From Mesostigma viride (taxonomy: Eukaryota; Streptophyta; Mesostigmatophyceae; Mesostigmatales; Mesostigmataceae): a stretch of DNA of 64,000 bases. The notes under the pieces were generated by a model that saw nothing but the letters and a program-made list of their open reading frames with translations, made no database searches and was not told the origin of the DNA. Shown here in pieces: positions 62,483-64,000 of this stretch. The stretch's first letter is position 1; the number at the start of each line of letters is the position of its first letter. The translations under genes and the position numbers were made by a program. The DNA is taken from positions 1,029,010 through 1,093,009 of the forward strand of contig RPFO01000595.1 of assembly GCA_009746045.1 (NCBI GenBank). The letters are read 5' to 3'.

Positions 62483-64000
62483 CCTGACGTAGTAGCATGA
62501 AACAGGATGACAGGATCATTCCGCTATATCCGTCATAAAACTCTCACAACCATCTCAGCGACCGCCGTTGTTGGCGAGCCGATCCACTGGAGCCACCTTA
62601 GGGGACGCCACCGCGTGCCCTATCCCATCCACATAATAATGCACAGTCCATGTAATCCCGCTCAACCAGTCCTGAGGTCCTGAGCAGCCTCAAACTTGAT
62701 GAAATGTTGACCATAGGGGTACTATGTCCCAGCCCTTGTGCACCAACGGGCCAGTGAAACCAGGTCCCCCCAGACTTGCCACGCAAGGGCAACTCTTTAT
62801 ATAGCCATCGCCGGGACTGTCAGCAGGAGGGAATATTTTTCATGCATACAACTTCAATGATGATCAGGCCGACGAGGTGGCCAGTCATGTATCCCGTCCA
62901 GCCGAAACCCAGCCTTACAGCGCGACTGATGCACGTAATCACATGACGATTAAGAAGTACTACTAGTTGCGTCGACAACGATGAGGCACAGCATGCAGTG
63001 CAGGCCCCATGCTCAGAAGCGAGGGCGTGCACCAGAAGAATCTGATCCATCGCCTCACTACCGACAGCTGTACGCGTCCTCTCAAATACAGGCGCGCCGT
63101 GAGCCAACCGACCATGCAACGTGGCCGTCCCTGGCCGCCGCTGGAGTGGCTGTATAGCGGGGGAAGCACTAGCGCGGCCGCTAGAGTGCGCCTCCCCTGC
63201 ACCTGCGAACGCATGCAGGTGCCCGCAAGGCCCTAGTGTGTCCACTAGAGTGCGCCCCGCCGTCTCTATCCAGCGCAGGAAACAGTCAAAGTCGATCAAC
63301 ACCGGAAACTTGGATAATATGGCACGTTAAGTGCCCAAAACTAGCAGGGCCCCAGCGTGTCCACTGGAGTGCGCCCTGCCAACTCCTCCACGAAGCTGCA
63401 GTAGTTTAGGCACAACACCACTCCGGCCGACGTGCATAGACCGAAGCAGTCGCCGGTCCCCACATTCCTTACTGCTGCACTAATGTGCCTGAACTCCACC
63501 ACAAGCGGGGGAAAACTCCTCAGCTCGCAGTCACATCCTCCGTGACACTCGCACCGCAAGAGCACGGTTGATGTTTGCGCAGGCCCATATGCATGTGATG
63601 CTCGAGGCCGCCGACGTCGACTGCATAGCGCCCGCAATGCCCGCACTTATACAATGCAATGGGCAGGTCGGGGAGTGACACGCCTTGCAGGAACTGCCGT
63701 ATCAGTAACGTTGCCCCTGCGAGACACCGTGCTGCTCATGGAGTACTAGGGCCGAAGCAACCCCGCAGTCCCAAACAAGAGCTCCTCGGGCTCGATCGCG
63801 CCCAGCACACAGGTGCTCAAGCACATACAGCGATCGTGGGCCGGGGTCAATCCCGCGCACGACCGATCACCGCCCGTCCACCCCGCTTGGCTGTTTTGCC
63901 CAGGAGCCGATTCCCGCAACAGAAACACGCCCCTATGTATGCAGTCCCCACCGCGCATTGCCACATCCCCCGCTCGAAGCTTGAAGGCCTCTCACCACCC
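62483..64000 (-). other. Unresolved flank, possibly body of second Ty3-type element
   Basis: Short - strand frames (62820-63302, 63341-63646, 63746-63964) share a repeated AGRTxVDTLGPC motif, and GTGTCCACT(A/G)GAGTGCGCC recurs around 63180-63380. I recognise no protein family. Its position beyond the copia insertion makes it the likely continuation of the element whose LTR ends at 47513. Confidence 0.35.
62711..62755 (-). ncRNA. Conserved hairpin motif, copy 3
   Basis: Begins ACT; outer stem GGCCC/GGGCT, bulged G, inner stem TTG/CAA, loop GTGCA; then GGGACATAGTACCCCTATGG. Before the copia insertion it would have been about 257 bases from copy 2, on the same strand. Confidence 0.6.

Overview
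The window looks like nuclear DNA of a green alga, probably a volvocine or related chlorophycean. It has GC-rich exons, many GT-AG introns, long pure microsatellites and dense nested transposons. One transposon is a tyrosine-recombinase retrotransposon with the split-direct-repeat layout of the Kangaroo group described in Volvox carteri. The organism is inferred; nothing in the window names it.

The only host gene I can support runs left to right from about 16.4 to 42.3 kb. It encodes a receptor-type class III nucleotidyl cyclase of about 1,470-1,510 residues. The order is signal peptide, two periplasmic-binding-protein-like regions, an EGF-like module, one membrane helix and two cyclase domains (C1, C2). 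I reconstructed 12 exons (plus a possible 13th) whose phases all agree. C1 keeps the first metal-binding Asp but has lost the second Asp and the Asn/Arg pair. C2 lost the Asp but keeps Asn/Arg. Together they could form one shared active site. Most introns carry tandem repeats, and several repeat units contain a copy of the gene's own splice junction. Intron 6 holds the Kangaroo-like element.

Left flank, 1-15.5 kb: a LINE fragment on the + strand is split by an 11.6-kb Ty3/gypsy element on the - strand. That element has LTRs at 1223-1794 and 12247-12820, a 5-bp target duplication GATGG, intact gag and pol, a small ORF with an RNase H1-type hybrid-binding domain, and a decayed GC-rich third ORF after pol. 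Long direct repeats at 1-640 and 14904-15542 flank the composite.

Right flank, 42.3-64 kb: LINE remnants, a solo Kangaroo-type terminal repeat and two inverted copies of an LTR-like repeat are followed by a 14.8-kb Ty1/copia element (47666-62477, target duplication CCAAC). The copia gag is interrupted by a CACTA element (48946-53302) and its 3' LTR by a hAT fragment (60748-62059). The copia polyprotein contains a 239-codon pure AAC tract.

The most unusual observations are: (1) splice-junction-seeded tandem arrays through one gene; (2) a 45-nt hairpin motif with compensatory changes, present once in the Kangaroo-like element and twice beside the second Ty3-type LTR; (3) a 2A-like motif between RNase H and recombinase in the Kangaroo-like element; (4) the hybrid-binding-domain ORF in the Ty3 element; (5) the complementary tandem cyclase domains.
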